Positions 54,025-63,447 of a DNA stretch of 64,000 nt are shown here, one piece after another (the stretch's first letter is position 1; the number at the start of each line of letters is the position of its first letter). The notes beneath the pieces are model-generated. The model did not search any database, was not told the origin of the DNA, and saw only the letters and a list, made by a program, of their open reading frames with translations. Origin of the DNA: G963677445 sp963678275. Lineage in GTDB: Bacteria; Bacteroidota; Ignavibacteria; Ignavibacteriales; Melioribacteraceae. The translations under genes were made by a program, and so were the position numbers. The stretch covers positions 3,038,001 to 3,102,000 of the forward strand of contig OY782765.1 of the NCBI GenBank assembly GCA_963678275.1. Direction: 5' to 3'.

Positions 54025-54234
54025 CTATTTAACTGCTTCTGAAACAAATGGCATAATGGCGATCTGTCTTGCGCGTTTGATGGCGCGAACAAGCTCACGA
54101 TGCTGACTTGCGCTCAGACCTGTAATTCGGCGAGGAATAATTTTCCCCTGATCGGTAATAAATTTCTGTAATTTTTTCGGGTCTTTATAATCGATATATT
54201 CTTCTATTACTCTTCTTACTCTTTTAGATTTCAT
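54025..54234 (-). CDS. rpsR: 30S ribosomal protein S18
   Basis: The 69-residue protein has the S18 signature 'IDYKDPKKLQKFITDQGKIIPRRITGLSASQHRELVRAIKRARQIA'. It pairs with S6 on the 30S platform. Its start overlaps the end of ssb by 11 bases, implying coupled translation. It lacks the N-terminal zinc Cys seen in some S18 proteins. Confidence 0.98.
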   Translation of the reverse strand: MKSKRVRRVIEEYIDYKDPKKLQKFITDQGKIIPRRITGLSASQHRELVRAIKRARQIAIMPFVSEAVK

Positions 54235-54706
54235 TTTTCGACTCCTTGATTAGATTGGATTCTTCATCCGTAAGGAATTTATCGAACGAATTATCTTCAT
54301 AGCTGTTGTCCTCATCATCCGATGAATAATCACTATCGTATTCTTCCTCGTTCGATTTGTTGAATTTGTTTAAGAATTGAATTCGTTTAGCTTTTATTTC
54401 AACAATTGTTCTGTTTCGGTTATCGTCTGATCTGAATGTCCGGCTTTGCAATTCACCATCAATCAACACAGCGCTTCCTTTGTGCAACCTGTTCCGGCAA
54501 CTGTCTGCCAGTTTATTCCACGCGACCACACCTACATAACATACATCTTCCTGCCATTGGTTGCTGCTGTCTTTATAACGGCGGTTTGCCGCTATATGAA
54601 AATTAACAACAGGAGTATTATTTGAGGTATTTCTGAAAACGGGGTCCTTGGTCAAATTCCCTGCAACAACGACGCTATTTAATTCAGGCATCTTCAGCTC
54701 AGCCAT
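54224..54706 (-). CDS. ssb: Single-stranded DNA-binding protein
   Basis: Start 54706 has GGAGG four bases upstream. The 160-residue protein has an OB fold (about 10-110: 'VVVAGNLTKDPVFRNTSNNTPVVNFHIAANRRY', 'DVCYVGVVAWNKLADSCRNRLHKGSAVLIDGELQSRTF'), then an acidic tail rich in Asp, Glu and Ser. The extreme C terminus (SNLIKESKNEI) does not end in the usual DDxPF-like tip, which is unusual for an SSB acting at replication. The position between S6 and S18 is the classic one. Confidence 0.95.
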   Translation of the reverse strand: MAELKMPELNSVVVAGNLTKDPVFRNTSNNTPVVNFHIAANRRYKDSSNQWQEDVCYVGVVAWNKLADSCRNRLHKGSAVLIDGELQSRTFRSDDNRNRTIVEIKAKRIQFLNKFNKSNEEEYDSDYSSDDEDNSYEDNSFDKFLTDEESNLIKESKNEI

Positions 54707-54738
54707 AAAACCTCCCAGACTTATCAAAATATAATATA

Positions 54739-55182
54739 CTAACTTTCACTATCTGCAGCATTTTCTTCCGTTTTTTCAGCTTCTTCAGTTTCCTTCTCAC
54801 TCTGTGCGGCAGCCGCTTCTTCAGCAACGGCGGCTTCTTTGGCTTCCTCTTCTTTACGATCGGCCAAATCAGCGTAATGCTGAAGATCTTTTTTATCCAG
54901 AGCAATTGTTAAAAATCGGATGATAGATTCATCAAGTCGATAAAATCTTTCAAGTTTACTTATCATATCGGCGGGCGCGGTAAATCGGATTACAACATAA
55001 AAGCCGCTCTTGGCTTTATTTATGGGGTAAGCGAGTCTTTTTCTCCCCCAGTTGTCTAAATCTTCGATATTCCCACCATTTTCGGTGATAGTGTCTTTGA
55101 CCTTTTTTATCGTAGCGTCAATTACTTCATCTTCCAGGGACGCATTAATGATCACGACACTTTCGTAATGTTTGTTTGCCAT
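54739..55182 (-). CDS. rpsF: 30S ribosomal protein S6
   Basis: The 147-residue protein starts MANKHYESVVIINASLEDEVI after an AGGGAGGAT ribosome-binding site. The first 105 residues are a normal S6 ('WGRKRLAYPINKAKSGFYVVIRF', 'RLDESIIRFLTI'). The last 40 residues are an Ala/Glu-rich tail that is longer than usual. S6 heterodimerises with S18 on the 30S platform. It is the first gene of the ribosomal operon, 79 bp from hppA. Confidence 0.98.
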   Translation of the reverse strand: MANKHYESVVIINASLEDEVIDATIKKVKDTITENGGNIEDLDNWGRKRLAYPINKAKSGFYVVIRFTAPADMISKLERFYRLDESIIRFLTIALDKKDLQHYADLADRKEEEAKEAAVAEEAAAAQSEKETEEAEKTEENAADSES

Positions 55183-55261
55183 ATATCCTCCCTATGGACA
55201 TTTGGCCCGGGATTGCTGCCCGAGCAGGGTTCATAAAAAAAAACAGAATTTAAATATAAAA

Positions 55262-57331
55262 TTATTTTATCAGCGGCGCAATAACTAATGCAACTACCGA
55301 CATAAGTTTGATCAATATATTTAATGATGGTCCTGATGTATCTTTGAACGGATCACCGACCGTATCACCAACAACAGCCGCTTTATGTGCTTCCGATCCT
55401 TTAACATATTTAAAACCATCTATTGTAATTCCTTCTTCAATCATCTTTTTCGCGTTATCCCAGGCTCCTCCTGAATTCGACTGGAAAATTGCCATCAGAA
55501 CACCGCTTGTTGTAACACCGGCGAGCATACCCGCAAGCATTTCTTTACTGAAAAATCCCACCAGCACAGGTACGAGAACAGCCATCAGACCAGGTAAAAC
55601 CATTTCTTTAATAGCGGCCTGAGTGGAAATTTCCACACATTTTGCGTATTCCGCTTCCGCTGTGCCTTCACGCAATCCTTTAATTTCCCTGAACTGACGT
55701 CCAACTTCAATAATCATTAGTTTTGCCGCGCGTCCGACCGCGCCCATGGCCTGGGCAGAAAAAACAAATGGCAGCATCGCGCCAATAAACAGTCCGCCCA
55801 TAATAAAAGGATCTGCGAGATCAATAGCTACAATTCCCGCCTGCTGACGGAAAGCAGAAAACAGCGCGAGAGCTGTTAGCGCGGCGGAACCTATCGCGAA
55901 ACCTTTTCCGATAGCCGCTGTTGTGTTGCCAACCGCGTCAAGTTTATCTGTTCTTTGTCTTACTTCTTTGGGCAATTCAGCCATTTCAGCGATACCGCCC
56001 GCATTATCGGATATCGGGCCATAGGCGTCAACCGCGAGCTGTATTCCGGTTACCGAAAGCATTCCGAGCGCGGCGATTGCTATTCCATATAAATTCGCGA
56101 AATAAAAAGCGCCGATAATACCTGACGCGATTATTATTATCGGGAATGCTGTCGACATCATTCCAACTCCAAGACCCGAAATAATATTCGTCGCCGAGCC
56201 GGTTATCGACTGACTGGCTATTCCTATTACTGGTTTTTTACCGGTCCCGGTGTAATATTCCGTGATCAAACCGATTAAAGTGCCCGCCACAAGTCCGATT
56301 ATTGTTGAGTAAAACACACCGAGACTTGAATATTCGAAACCGCCAAATGTCCAGTTTTCCGGAAGAGTATTAGTAATTATAAAATATGATGCCACAAGCA
56401 TCATTCCGGTAGCGCTGAATTCACCGATATTAAGAGCCGTCTGTGGATCCCCCCCTTCCCTGACACGAACAAAAAAGGTGCCGATAATCGAAAGTATTAT
56501 TCCCGAACCTGCCAGAAACAGAGGTAGAAGAACAGCTTCAAGCGACAATTCAGGCACATCGGGAGTAATAAAAATCGCTCCAAGCACCATTGCGCCTATA
56601 ATTGCTCCTACATAAGACTCAAAAAGGTCGGCGCCCATACCGGCAACATCACCTACGTTATCGCCAACATTATCGGCGATTGTGGCCGGGTTGCGCGGAT
56701 CATCTTCAGGAATACCTTCATAAACTTTGCCCGCAAGATCGGCTCCCACATCGGCAGCTTTGGTGTAAATACCTCCGCCAACACGGGCAAAAAGAGCGAT
56801 TGATGACGCGCCGAGCGAAAAACCGGATATAACATTTATCACCTGAACCATATCCCAGCCGATAATGTCACGGTAAATAATGAAAAGACCACTAAGGCCA
56901 AGTATACCCAGACCTACAACGTTCATCCCCATTATCGCTCCGCCTGAGAACGCTATTTTTAGCGCGGGCCCCAAACCGGTAATAGCCGCGTTTGTAGTCC
57001 TTACATTCGACTTGGTGGCAGCGATCATACCAAGATATCCGGCCAGCGCGCTACACAACGCCCCGACAACAAAAGATACCGATATTATCCAGCTTGAATT
57101 TGGTTTATCACTATTGAAATAACCAAGAATAACAGCAACTACCAGTACAAAGAAAAATAACACTTTATACTCAGTCTTTAAAAAAGCAATGGCGCCGTCA
57201 CGAATATCCCGGGATATTTTAGCCATTTTTTCATTTCCCGGGCTTTGCTTATCAATCCAGCTATTTTTAATAAACGCATATACCAGGGCAATTACCCCGG
57301 CAACAGGTACCGTATATAATATTGATTCCAT
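55262..57331 (-). CDS. hppA: K+-dependent membrane-bound pyrophosphatase (Na+ or H+ pump)
   Basis: The 689-residue integral membrane enzyme has about 15-16 helices and hydrolyses pyrophosphate to pump cations. Substrate-site motifs are present: 'GGGIYTKAADVGADLAGKVYEGIPEDDPRNPATIADNVGDNVGDVAGMGADLFESY' split over 185-240, 'DAYGPISDNAGGIAEM' and 'SNSGGAWDNAKKMIE'. The K+-determinant region reads G468-N-T-T-A472-A-I-G, with Ala where K+-independent enzymes have Lys, so it should need K+. Many K+-dependent members pump Na+, but the ion cannot be fixed by eye. It starts after AGGGG and is followed by rpsF. Confidence 0.97.
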   Translation of the reverse strand: MESILYTVPVAGVIALVYAFIKNSWIDKQSPGNEKMAKISRDIRDGAIAFLKTEYKVLFFFVLVVAVILGYFNSDKPNSSWIISVSFVVGALCSALAGYLGMIAATKSNVRTTNAAITGLGPALKIAFSGGAIMGMNVVGLGILGLSGLFIIYRDIIGWDMVQVINVISGFSLGASSIALFARVGGGIYTKAADVGADLAGKVYEGIPEDDPRNPATIADNVGDNVGDVAGMGADLFESYVGAIIGAMVLGAIFITPDVPELSLEAVLLPLFLAGSGIILSIIGTFFVRVREGGDPQTALNIGEFSATGMMLVASYFIITNTLPENWTFGGFEYSSLGVFYSTIIGLVAGTLIGLITEYYTGTGKKPVIGIASQSITGSATNIISGLGVGMMSTAFPIIIIASGIIGAFYFANLYGIAIAALGMLSVTGIQLAVDAYGPISDNAGGIAEMAELPKEVRQRTDKLDAVGNTTAAIGKGFAIGSAALTALALFSAFRQQAGIVAIDLADPFIMGGLFIGAMLPFVFSAQAMGAVGRAAKLMIIEVGRQFREIKGLREGTAEAEYAKCVEISTQAAIKEMVLPGLMAVLVPVLVGFFSKEMLAGMLAGVTTSGVLMAIFQSNSGGAWDNAKKMIEEGITIDGFKYVKGSEAHKAAVVGDTVGDPFKDTSGPSLNILIKLMSVVALVIAPLIK

Positions 57332-57340
57332 ATAAACCCC

Positions 57341-57946
57341 TTAACCTGAAATTTGATTTCCGCTGTTTAATGTTAATTCCTGTGTTCGTTTACTGAAATA
57401 TTCGAGCATTCCTTTAAGTCCGCCCGTAAAAAAATTTTCGATAGAATTTATTGCTGTGGTAAATCCGTCATCCATAACTTTCATTACATCATCCGGAACT
57501 TTACTTAAAACATAATCAGGCATCATACCGTTCAAAAAATCTGAACCAATTCCAAAACGGAGCCTGGCAAAAGAATTTGTCTCTAAAAGTTCAATAATAG
57601 AAGAGAGTCCGTTATGACCGCCATCTCCCCCCCGACCGCGTATACGGACATCACCCTCTCTCAGATTGAGGTCATCAACAACAACAAGAATATCTTCGAC
57701 ATCAATGGAGTATTTGTCCATTATTTGCAAAGCAGCCATTCCGCTTAAGTTAACATAAGTAACAGGTTTAACAAGCAGAAAGGGAGAACCTTTCAGTTCT
57801 CCCTCCGCAATTAAGTAATCACCTTTTCCATCCCTGAATTCAAGCTTATGCTTTTCAGCAAACCTGTCAAGGATCATAAATCCGATATTATGCCGCGTAT
57901 TCGAATATTTTTTGCCTGGATTACCAAGCCCGAATGCAGCCCGCAG
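57341..57946 (-). CDS. pth: Peptidyl-tRNA hydrolase, non-ATG start
   Basis: Pth cleaves peptidyl-tRNA released by stalled ribosomes. The nearest ATG (57877) would remove the catalytic region, because the frame upstream of it encodes FGLGNPGKKYSNTRHNIGF, with the essential His in TRHN and the Asn in GNPG. The frame has no ATG further up. A CTG at 57946 has AGGAAG seven bases in front and gives MRAAFGLGNPG; an ATA at 57952 would give MKLRAAFGLGNPG. Downstream motifs 'VKPVTYVNLSG', 'VVDDLNLREGDVRIRGRGGDGGHNGLSSI' and 'LRFGIG' are normal. I use CTG; the product is then 201 residues. It ends nine bases before hppA. Confidence 0.85.
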   Translation of the reverse strand: MRAAFGLGNPGKKYSNTRHNIGFMILDRFAEKHKLEFRDGKGDYLIAEGELKGSPFLLVKPVTYVNLSGMAALQIMDKYSIDVEDILVVVDDLNLREGDVRIRGRGGDGGHNGLSSIIELLETNSFARLRFGIGSDFLNGMMPDYVLSKVPDDVMKVMDDGFTTAINSIENFFTGGLKGMLEYFSKRTQELTLNSGNQISG

Positions 57947-57948
57947 TT

Positions 57949-58590
57949 TTATTCTTCCTTTTCTTTGCCTTTACCAATAACTTCTGGTTCTGCAGGTTCT
58001 TCACCTTCTTCATCAGCTTCTACTTCATCTTCTTCACTGCCGCGTGGAAGAATAACCGATACGACAACTACCTCATCTTCCTGCATGAATTTCATATTCT
58101 CAAATTCCAGATCCTTAATATGAATCGAATCTTTAAGGTCGAGATCGGTAATATCTATTTCGAGATGATCGGGAATATGACGGGGAAGACATTCAACGTC
58201 AACTTTATGAACAGCCTGCTGAACTACTCCGCCTTTTTTAACGCCGATCGATTGTCCCGTCAGCACCAATGGAACTGATATCTGAACAACTTCACCTTTT
58301 GTAAGGCCGAGAAGATCGAAATGAACTATTTTTTCTGTAACAGGATCAAACTGAAGGTCCTTTATTACACATCTTTGACTTTCTTTTTCACCTTCAATCT
58401 CAAGGATTACAACATGTGTTTCCGCGGTATATACAAGCGGGAAGAGTGATGTATTTACAGTATATATCGAAATCGCTTCATTACCTTTTGAATAATAGAC
58501 TCCGGGAACATAACTTTCTCTTCTCAGTTTATTCAGGTCACCTTTGGTTCCTGGTTCTCTTTTCCAGGCCTTTAATACAATTTCAGACAT
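57949..58590 (-). CDS. rplY: 50S ribosomal protein L25/CTC
   Basis: The 213-residue long-form L25 (CTC) binds 5S rRNA. N-terminal 'MSEIVLKAWKREPGTKGDLNKLRRESYVPGVYYSKG' and 'VIKDLQFDPVTEKIVHFDLLG' are typical; the beta C-terminal domain ('VPLVLTGQSIGVKKGGVVQQAVHKVDVECLPRHIP') is present, followed by an acidic tail. The prs-rplY-pth order is common in bacteria. Its stop codon is two bases from the proposed pth CTG start. Confidence 0.97.
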   Translation of the reverse strand: MSEIVLKAWKREPGTKGDLNKLRRESYVPGVYYSKGNEAISIYTVNTSLFPLVYTAETHVVILEIEGEKESQRCVIKDLQFDPVTEKIVHFDLLGLTKGEVVQISVPLVLTGQSIGVKKGGVVQQAVHKVDVECLPRHIPDHLEIDITDLDLKDSIHIKDLEFENMKFMQEDEVVVVSVILPRGSEEDEVEADEEGEEPAEPEVIGKGKEKEE

Positions 58591-58624
58591 TTTTCTACTT
58601 TCTCCGATATATTATTTCTTAACA

Positions 58625-59572
58625 CTAACCTTTATCTATTTCAAAAAGGGAACTGATCGACCTGTTTTCGAAAGAACGTTTTATCGCTTCGGCAAACAGT
58701 TCGGATGCAGTCCTGATCTTTAACCAGCTATATTTATTCTCAAATTTCAGTGGAATTGTATCGGTCGCGTATAACTCATCAATACCCGATTTTTCCAGTT
58801 TCTCCAGAGCGTCGGCCGAAAAAAGAGGATGTGTAACCGCTCCATAAACAGCCCTGGCTCCTTTGGCTTTTAATGTATGCACGGTAGCGGCGAATGTTCC
58901 CCCGGTATCAATCATATCATCAACAATAAGAACATTTTTCCCGTCAACTTCACCAATAACATGCATAATCTTCATTTCATTTGCCCGCGGCCGCCGTTTA
59001 TCTATTACAACCAGTCCCGCGTTAAGCCTTGTGGCATATGAACGGGCCAGTTTTATCCCCCCCATATCGGGAGAAACAACCACAAGATTATCCAGGCGGT
59101 TTTTAAATACCGAAGTGAATATACTCGATCCGTAAAGATGATCAAACGGTATATCAAAAAATCCCTGTATCTGTGGCGCGTGAAGGTCCATCGCAATAAC
59201 CCTGTCCGCTCCGGCTTTCGCAATCAGGTTGGCGACAAGCTTGGCTGTAATCGAAACCCGAGGCTGGTCCTTTCTGTCCTGACGGGAATAACCAAAATAT
59301 GGGGTTACCACTGTCACTCTTTTGGCTGCCGAACGTTTGGCGGCGTCAACCATTATAAGGAGTTCAAGCAGATTTTCAGCAGGCGGCTGAGTGGGCTGTA
59401 CTATATAAACATCGCGCCCCCTGATATTCTCCTGATATTTTACCCATATCTCACCATCTTTAAACGTTTTTATATCAACCGAACCAGGCTCAATATTTAA
59501 ATATCGGGTGATTTTATCAGTTAATTCAGGATTCGATCTTCCTGAAAATACTCGAGGCTTTTTGTCGGGCAT
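58625..59572 (-). CDS. prs: Ribose-phosphate pyrophosphokinase
   Basis: The 315-residue enzyme makes PRPP from ribose 5-phosphate and ATP for nucleotide, His and Trp synthesis. Visible motifs: 'VYIVQPTQPPAENLLELLIMVDAAKRSAAKRVT', 'YFGYSRQDRKDQPRVSITAKLVANLI', 'AMDLHAPQIQGFFDIPFDHL' and the PRPP loop 'VLIVDDMIDTGGT'. Length is normal. It lies 34 bp upstream of rplY and is co-directional. Confidence 0.98.
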   Translation of the reverse strand: MPDKKPRVFSGRSNPELTDKITRYLNIEPGSVDIKTFKDGEIWVKYQENIRGRDVYIVQPTQPPAENLLELLIMVDAAKRSAAKRVTVVTPYFGYSRQDRKDQPRVSITAKLVANLIAKAGADRVIAMDLHAPQIQGFFDIPFDHLYGSSIFTSVFKNRLDNLVVVSPDMGGIKLARSYATRLNAGLVVIDKRRPRANEMKIMHVIGEVDGKNVLIVDDMIDTGGTFAATVHTLKAKGARAVYGAVTHPLFSADALEKLEKSGIDELYATDTIPLKFENKYSWLKIRTASELFAEAIKRSFENRSISSLFEIDKG

Positions 59573-59675
59573 GGCCTTATTAATTTATGATCTTTATTTT
59601 ATAGACAGATTTCAAATATACTGAAAATAATATGTTAAGTCAAATTAAGGAATCCTGCCAAAACTCCGCGTTATC

Positions 59676-61382
59676 CTATTTTTTCACAAGATACCTTTTA
59701 ATTTTCTGGGTAGTCGTTTTTTCAAATTCCGAGTCCCTGATGTGGAATTTTTTTATCTGCTTGTAACCGGCAAGGTTTTTATTCGCTTTTTTAACCTCTT
59801 CGGCAATTAATTTATTCATTAATTCATCGGTGATCTTGATATTATTCTCTTCTGAATAAGCGATAAATGTCTCGGCGTCAACAACCACCTGTACCGCGAT
59901 CACCTCATCCTGCTTTTCATCTTCCTCGCCATATACCATCGATTCAAGAATGTAAGGACTCCTGTTTAAAATATCCTCTATTTCCTCGGGAAAAACATTC
60001 TTGCCGCTTCGTGAAATTATAACATTTTTTTGCCTTCCCTGAATGTGAAGGAATCCATCTTTATCAATAAATCCCAGGTCGCCGGTTTTAAACCAGCCAT
60101 CTTCGAATGAATCATTTGTCAAATCATCATTTTTATAATAACCAAGCATAACATTGCCGCCTTTGGCCCATACTTCACCTACTCCATCGGCGTCCGGCTT
60201 ATCAATTTTTATTTCAACACCGGGCAAAGGAATGCCTGCCGCGTTATCCTTAAAACTGTTCAGCCTGTTAAGAGCAAGAATTGGTGAGGTCTCGGTCAAC
60301 CCGTAACCCTGTAAAAAATTGAATCCGAATTCCCTCAAACCTTTTGCCACCTGGGGATCGGGCGCCGCTCCGCCGGCAATAAATATTCTCACGTGTCCTC
60401 CAAACCGGGCGTGAAGCTCTTTGAATAATTTTTTCTTAAGCCCTTTCATCCCGAGTAGAGAAGTGAAATTGGTAAGCTTAACAAGATTGGGCACAAGAAG
60501 AGACTTTACTTTATCTTCCGAAATACCTTTCATTATACGCTTGAACATCTTATCATAAAGCAGCGGAACACCAAGCAGAATGGTGGCCTTTATCTTCTGA
60601 ATATCGTCAACTATTGTTTTAAGTCCCCTCGCGTAATGAACCGATGATCCCGCGTAGAGCGGACATAACATTCCGCAGGTGCATTCATAAGTATGATGAA
60701 TCGGAAGAACAGAAAGGAACCTGTCATCAGGATACATCATCAGCATGCTGACCATTGCCACAAGATTGGCGGCAAGATTCCCCTGGGTAAGCATTACTCC
60801 TTTGGCGCGCCCGAGCGATCCCGAAGTAAATATGATTTCGGCCATCGCTTTAGGATCAATCTCCGGAAGCTCTTCAACCGGCTGAGGATCGGCCTTTGTT
60901 ATCAGATCGACCATGCATAAAATTTCATCTTCAGGGCATTCACTATCCATGGATATAAACTTCTTCACCCTTTTAAGTGAAGAATGTTTCTCCCTGAAAA
61001 GAGGAGCGAACGTATCAGAAAATATCACCGCTTCCGAATCTGATTCATGAATGATATTTAATATTTCATTTGAAGTGAGCTTCATATCAATCGGGACGAT
61101 AACATAATTGAAACACATCGCGGTCAGAAAGGTCATCGCCCACTGGACACGGTTTTCACCTATGACTGCTATATGAGTCCGTTCCTTCAGTCCCAGGCTG
61201 TTAAGAGCGGAACCGAATTTTAAAATATTCTGAAGCAGTTCATGATAAGTAAGATTCCCTATCGGAGTTTTGTTTAGATCCTCCAACGCAAGTTTATCAC
61301 TGTACTCCTTCGCACTAAGGAGCACCATGTCCTGTATTGAGGAAATTTCCGGCACATCATAAAGATCAGTCACATTACCCAT
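59676..61382 (-). CDS. Long-chain fatty acid-CoA ligase (AMP-binding)
   Basis: The 568-residue ANL-superfamily enzyme adenylates a fatty acid and forms acyl-CoA. The P-loop-like motif is 'IIFTSGSLGRAKGVMLTQGNL', followed by 'QGYGLTETSPILALN', 'GWFKTGDLGFIDKDGFLHIQGR' and the catalytic Lys near the end ('TTQKIKRYLVKK'). The motif 'GRQKNVIISRSGKNVFPEEIE' is the A8 hinge region. It supplies acyl-CoA for beta-oxidation (served by EtfAB) or phospholipids. It lies upstream of prs on the same strand, separated by 103 bp. Confidence 0.93.
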   Translation of the reverse strand: MGNVTDLYDVPEISSIQDMVLLSAKEYSDKLALEDLNKTPIGNLTYHELLQNILKFGSALNSLGLKERTHIAVIGENRVQWAMTFLTAMCFNYVIVPIDMKLTSNEILNIIHESDSEAVIFSDTFAPLFREKHSSLKRVKKFISMDSECPEDEILCMVDLITKADPQPVEELPEIDPKAMAEIIFTSGSLGRAKGVMLTQGNLAANLVAMVSMLMMYPDDRFLSVLPIHHTYECTCGMLCPLYAGSSVHYARGLKTIVDDIQKIKATILLGVPLLYDKMFKRIMKGISEDKVKSLLVPNLVKLTNFTSLLGMKGLKKKLFKELHARFGGHVRIFIAGGAAPDPQVAKGLREFGFNFLQGYGLTETSPILALNRLNSFKDNAAGIPLPGVEIKIDKPDADGVGEVWAKGGNVMLGYYKNDDLTNDSFEDGWFKTGDLGFIDKDGFLHIQGRQKNVIISRSGKNVFPEEIEDILNRSPYILESMVYGEEDEKQDEVIAVQVVVDAETFIAYSEENNIKITDELMNKLIAEEVKKANKNLAGYKQIKKFHIRDSEFEKTTTQKIKRYLVKK

Positions 61383-61895
61383 TTGTAAATATCCTTTTTT
61401 TAGAATAATAAGAATACTATCTTTTCAAAATAAGAAATATTTTCGAAAAAGTTAAATATAAAATTCAGGGCAGGCAAATTATAAATACAATGACAGACAG
61501 AAACCCTTATTGAAATGAAAGCCGATTTTCCAGGATTATTAAGTCCCGGGTATGTGGATAGTCGTCAGAGAGTAGTTATTTTAATTAATGATAACCAAAG
61601 TGGCCCCGTAGTCAGACAGCCAAATTTCAAATTGTATATTGATTAATCCCCATAATCATTTACTCAGCTTTTCGTGGTATTTTGTGTGTTCGTGATTTTG
61701 TGGCAATTTTCCTTCGCGCCCCTTGTTCCTTCACCGCGTTCCTTGTGGTTGGACTTACCGGTCACTAAGCCGGCCAGGCCAGAACCAAATGAAAACTCAG
61801 AAAAAAAGTCGTAATCGTCCCTGCGTTCGGCTTCCCTCTTATCGCCCAAAATCCCGCCAATCCCGCTGTAATAGAACTACTATTCCGGGGAATAT
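61383..61895. other. Non-coding spacer between acyl-CoA ligase and pepD terminator
   Basis: About 510 bp. It contains fragments of the R4 block (TTTTCGTGGTATTTTGTGTG near 61672 and TTTGTGGCAATTTTCC near 61697) and otherwise nothing I recognise. Confidence 0.5.
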
Positions 61896-61925
61896 AAAAA
61901 AAGCGCCATGCAAAAACATGACGCT
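61896..61925 (-). terminator. Terminator of pepD
   Basis: AGCGCCATG (61902-61910) pairs with CATGACGCT (61917-61925), one mismatch, followed on the minus strand by seven T. It begins 29 bp past the pepD stop. Confidence 0.88.
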
Positions 61926-61953
61926 TCTAATGAACAACTAAATGTTAAGTATA

Positions 61954-63426
61954 CTATTTATTCTCTTCCGCTATCTCTGAAATGATACCTTTCACCAATT
62001 CCCAGAATTTTTCAACATCAGGAATATTTACCATCTCGGCGGGTGAGTGGGCATTCTGTATTGTGGGACCGAATGAGATCATATCCAGCTCGGGATCAAG
62101 CGCGCCGAGAATACCGCACTCAAGACCGGCGTGAATAGCTTTCATTTCAGCCTCTTCGCCAAATTTTTTCTTATAAAATTCGCGGGAAAATTTCAGCAGT
62201 TTTGAATCAAGATTCGGCTGCCAGCCCGGGTATCCGTCACCGGTTGAAATTTCTTCCGCTCCGGCAAGATCAAGAACCGCCTTCACTATATTGGAGGCTT
62301 CAACTTTGGCCGGTTCCACCGAACTCCTCTGGCTTGTGCCTATTCTCAGAATATCCCCTTCTGTAAAAATAGTGGCGAGGTTAGTTGAGGTTTCAACAAG
62401 TCCTTCGATATCGGGACTCATAGCGAGTATTCCATGAGGCATAGCGAGAATTACATCAATAATTTTGCGTGTGAATTTCTTGCGGAATACTTTCTTTGGT
62501 TTAACCTCAAGTTTTGTCAGAGTCGCCTCCAGACCGCCATCATTAACTTTGAACTCAAGCAAAGTATCTTCAACAAACTGATCGATTATTTCTTTGGCTT
62601 TCTCTTCGTTAACAGGGTCGATCATTATCTTTGCTTCCGCTTCGCGGGGTATCGCGTTTCTTTTTGAGCCGCCGTTTATCTCAGCGATTCTGAATTTTAG
62701 TACTGAAAGACGATTGAGCAGTTTGCCGATAAGTTTGATAGCGTTAGCTCTTCCATTCGCTACATCCAGCCCTGAGTGACCACCCTTCAGACCGGTAACC
62801 ATCAGCTCGTATGTTTCGAGTCCCGGCTTGGGTTCAGTATACTGAATATCAAAAAGCCCGACAGTATCCAGCCCGCCTGAACAGCCGATATAAAATACGC
62901 CATCCTCTTCACTATCGAGGTTCAGCATCATTTTACCGGTTATAAAACCTTTTTCCAGGTTATTCGCTCCTGTAAGACCGGTTTCTTCATCAACGGTGCA
63001 TAATACTTCGAGAGGGCCATGTACAAAACTGTCATCGGTTACGGCTGCGAGTCCCGCCGCCACTCCAATTCCGTTGTCCGCGCCGAGTGTGGTGCCGTCC
63101 GCTTTCAGCCAGTCCCCGTCCCTGATAAGTTTTATCGGGTCATTATCAAAATCATGCACGGTGCCTTTATTCTTTTCACATACCATATCAACATGCCCCT
63201 GTATAACAACAACAGGAACATTTTCATAACCGGGAGTAGCGGGAATTTTCATAACAATATTGCTTACCTTATCCTCTTTCATCTCAAGGTTATGTTCTTT
63301 AGCGAATTTTCTAAGATACTCTACAACTTTTCCTTCATTTTTTGAAGGTCGTGGAATTTGACTGATTTCATAAAATCGCTGCCAGAGAATTTCCGGCTTT
63401 AATCCTTCTATAGCTGCTTTACTCAT
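61954..63426 (-). CDS. pepD: Aminoacyl-histidine dipeptidase (M20C, PepD)
   Basis: The 490-residue M20 metallopeptidase cleaves Xaa-His and other dipeptides. Zinc-binding motifs: 'VVVIQGHVDMVCEK' (His, Asp), 'TLGADNGIGVAAGLA' (bridging Asp), 'CTVDEETGLTGA' (catalytic Glu pair) and 'LNLDSEEDG'; the late ligand is in 'GPTIQNAHSPAEM'. A ribosome-binding site AAGGAG precedes the ATG by six bases. It lies 21 bp downstream of ychF, so they are likely one transcript. Confidence 0.96.
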   Translation of the reverse strand: MSKAAIEGLKPEILWQRFYEISQIPRPSKNEGKVVEYLRKFAKEHNLEMKEDKVSNIVMKIPATPGYENVPVVVIQGHVDMVCEKNKGTVHDFDNDPIKLIRDGDWLKADGTTLGADNGIGVAAGLAAVTDDSFVHGPLEVLCTVDEETGLTGANNLEKGFITGKMMLNLDSEEDGVFYIGCSGGLDTVGLFDIQYTEPKPGLETYELMVTGLKGGHSGLDVANGRANAIKLIGKLLNRLSVLKFRIAEINGGSKRNAIPREAEAKIMIDPVNEEKAKEIIDQFVEDTLLEFKVNDGGLEATLTKLEVKPKKVFRKKFTRKIIDVILAMPHGILAMSPDIEGLVETSTNLATIFTEGDILRIGTSQRSSVEPAKVEASNIVKAVLDLAGAEEISTGDGYPGWQPNLDSKLLKFSREFYKKKFGEEAEMKAIHAGLECGILGALDPELDMISFGPTIQNAHSPAEMVNIPDVEKFWELVKGIISEIAEENK

Positions 63427-63447
63427 TTTAACTCCTTTTCTGGAATA

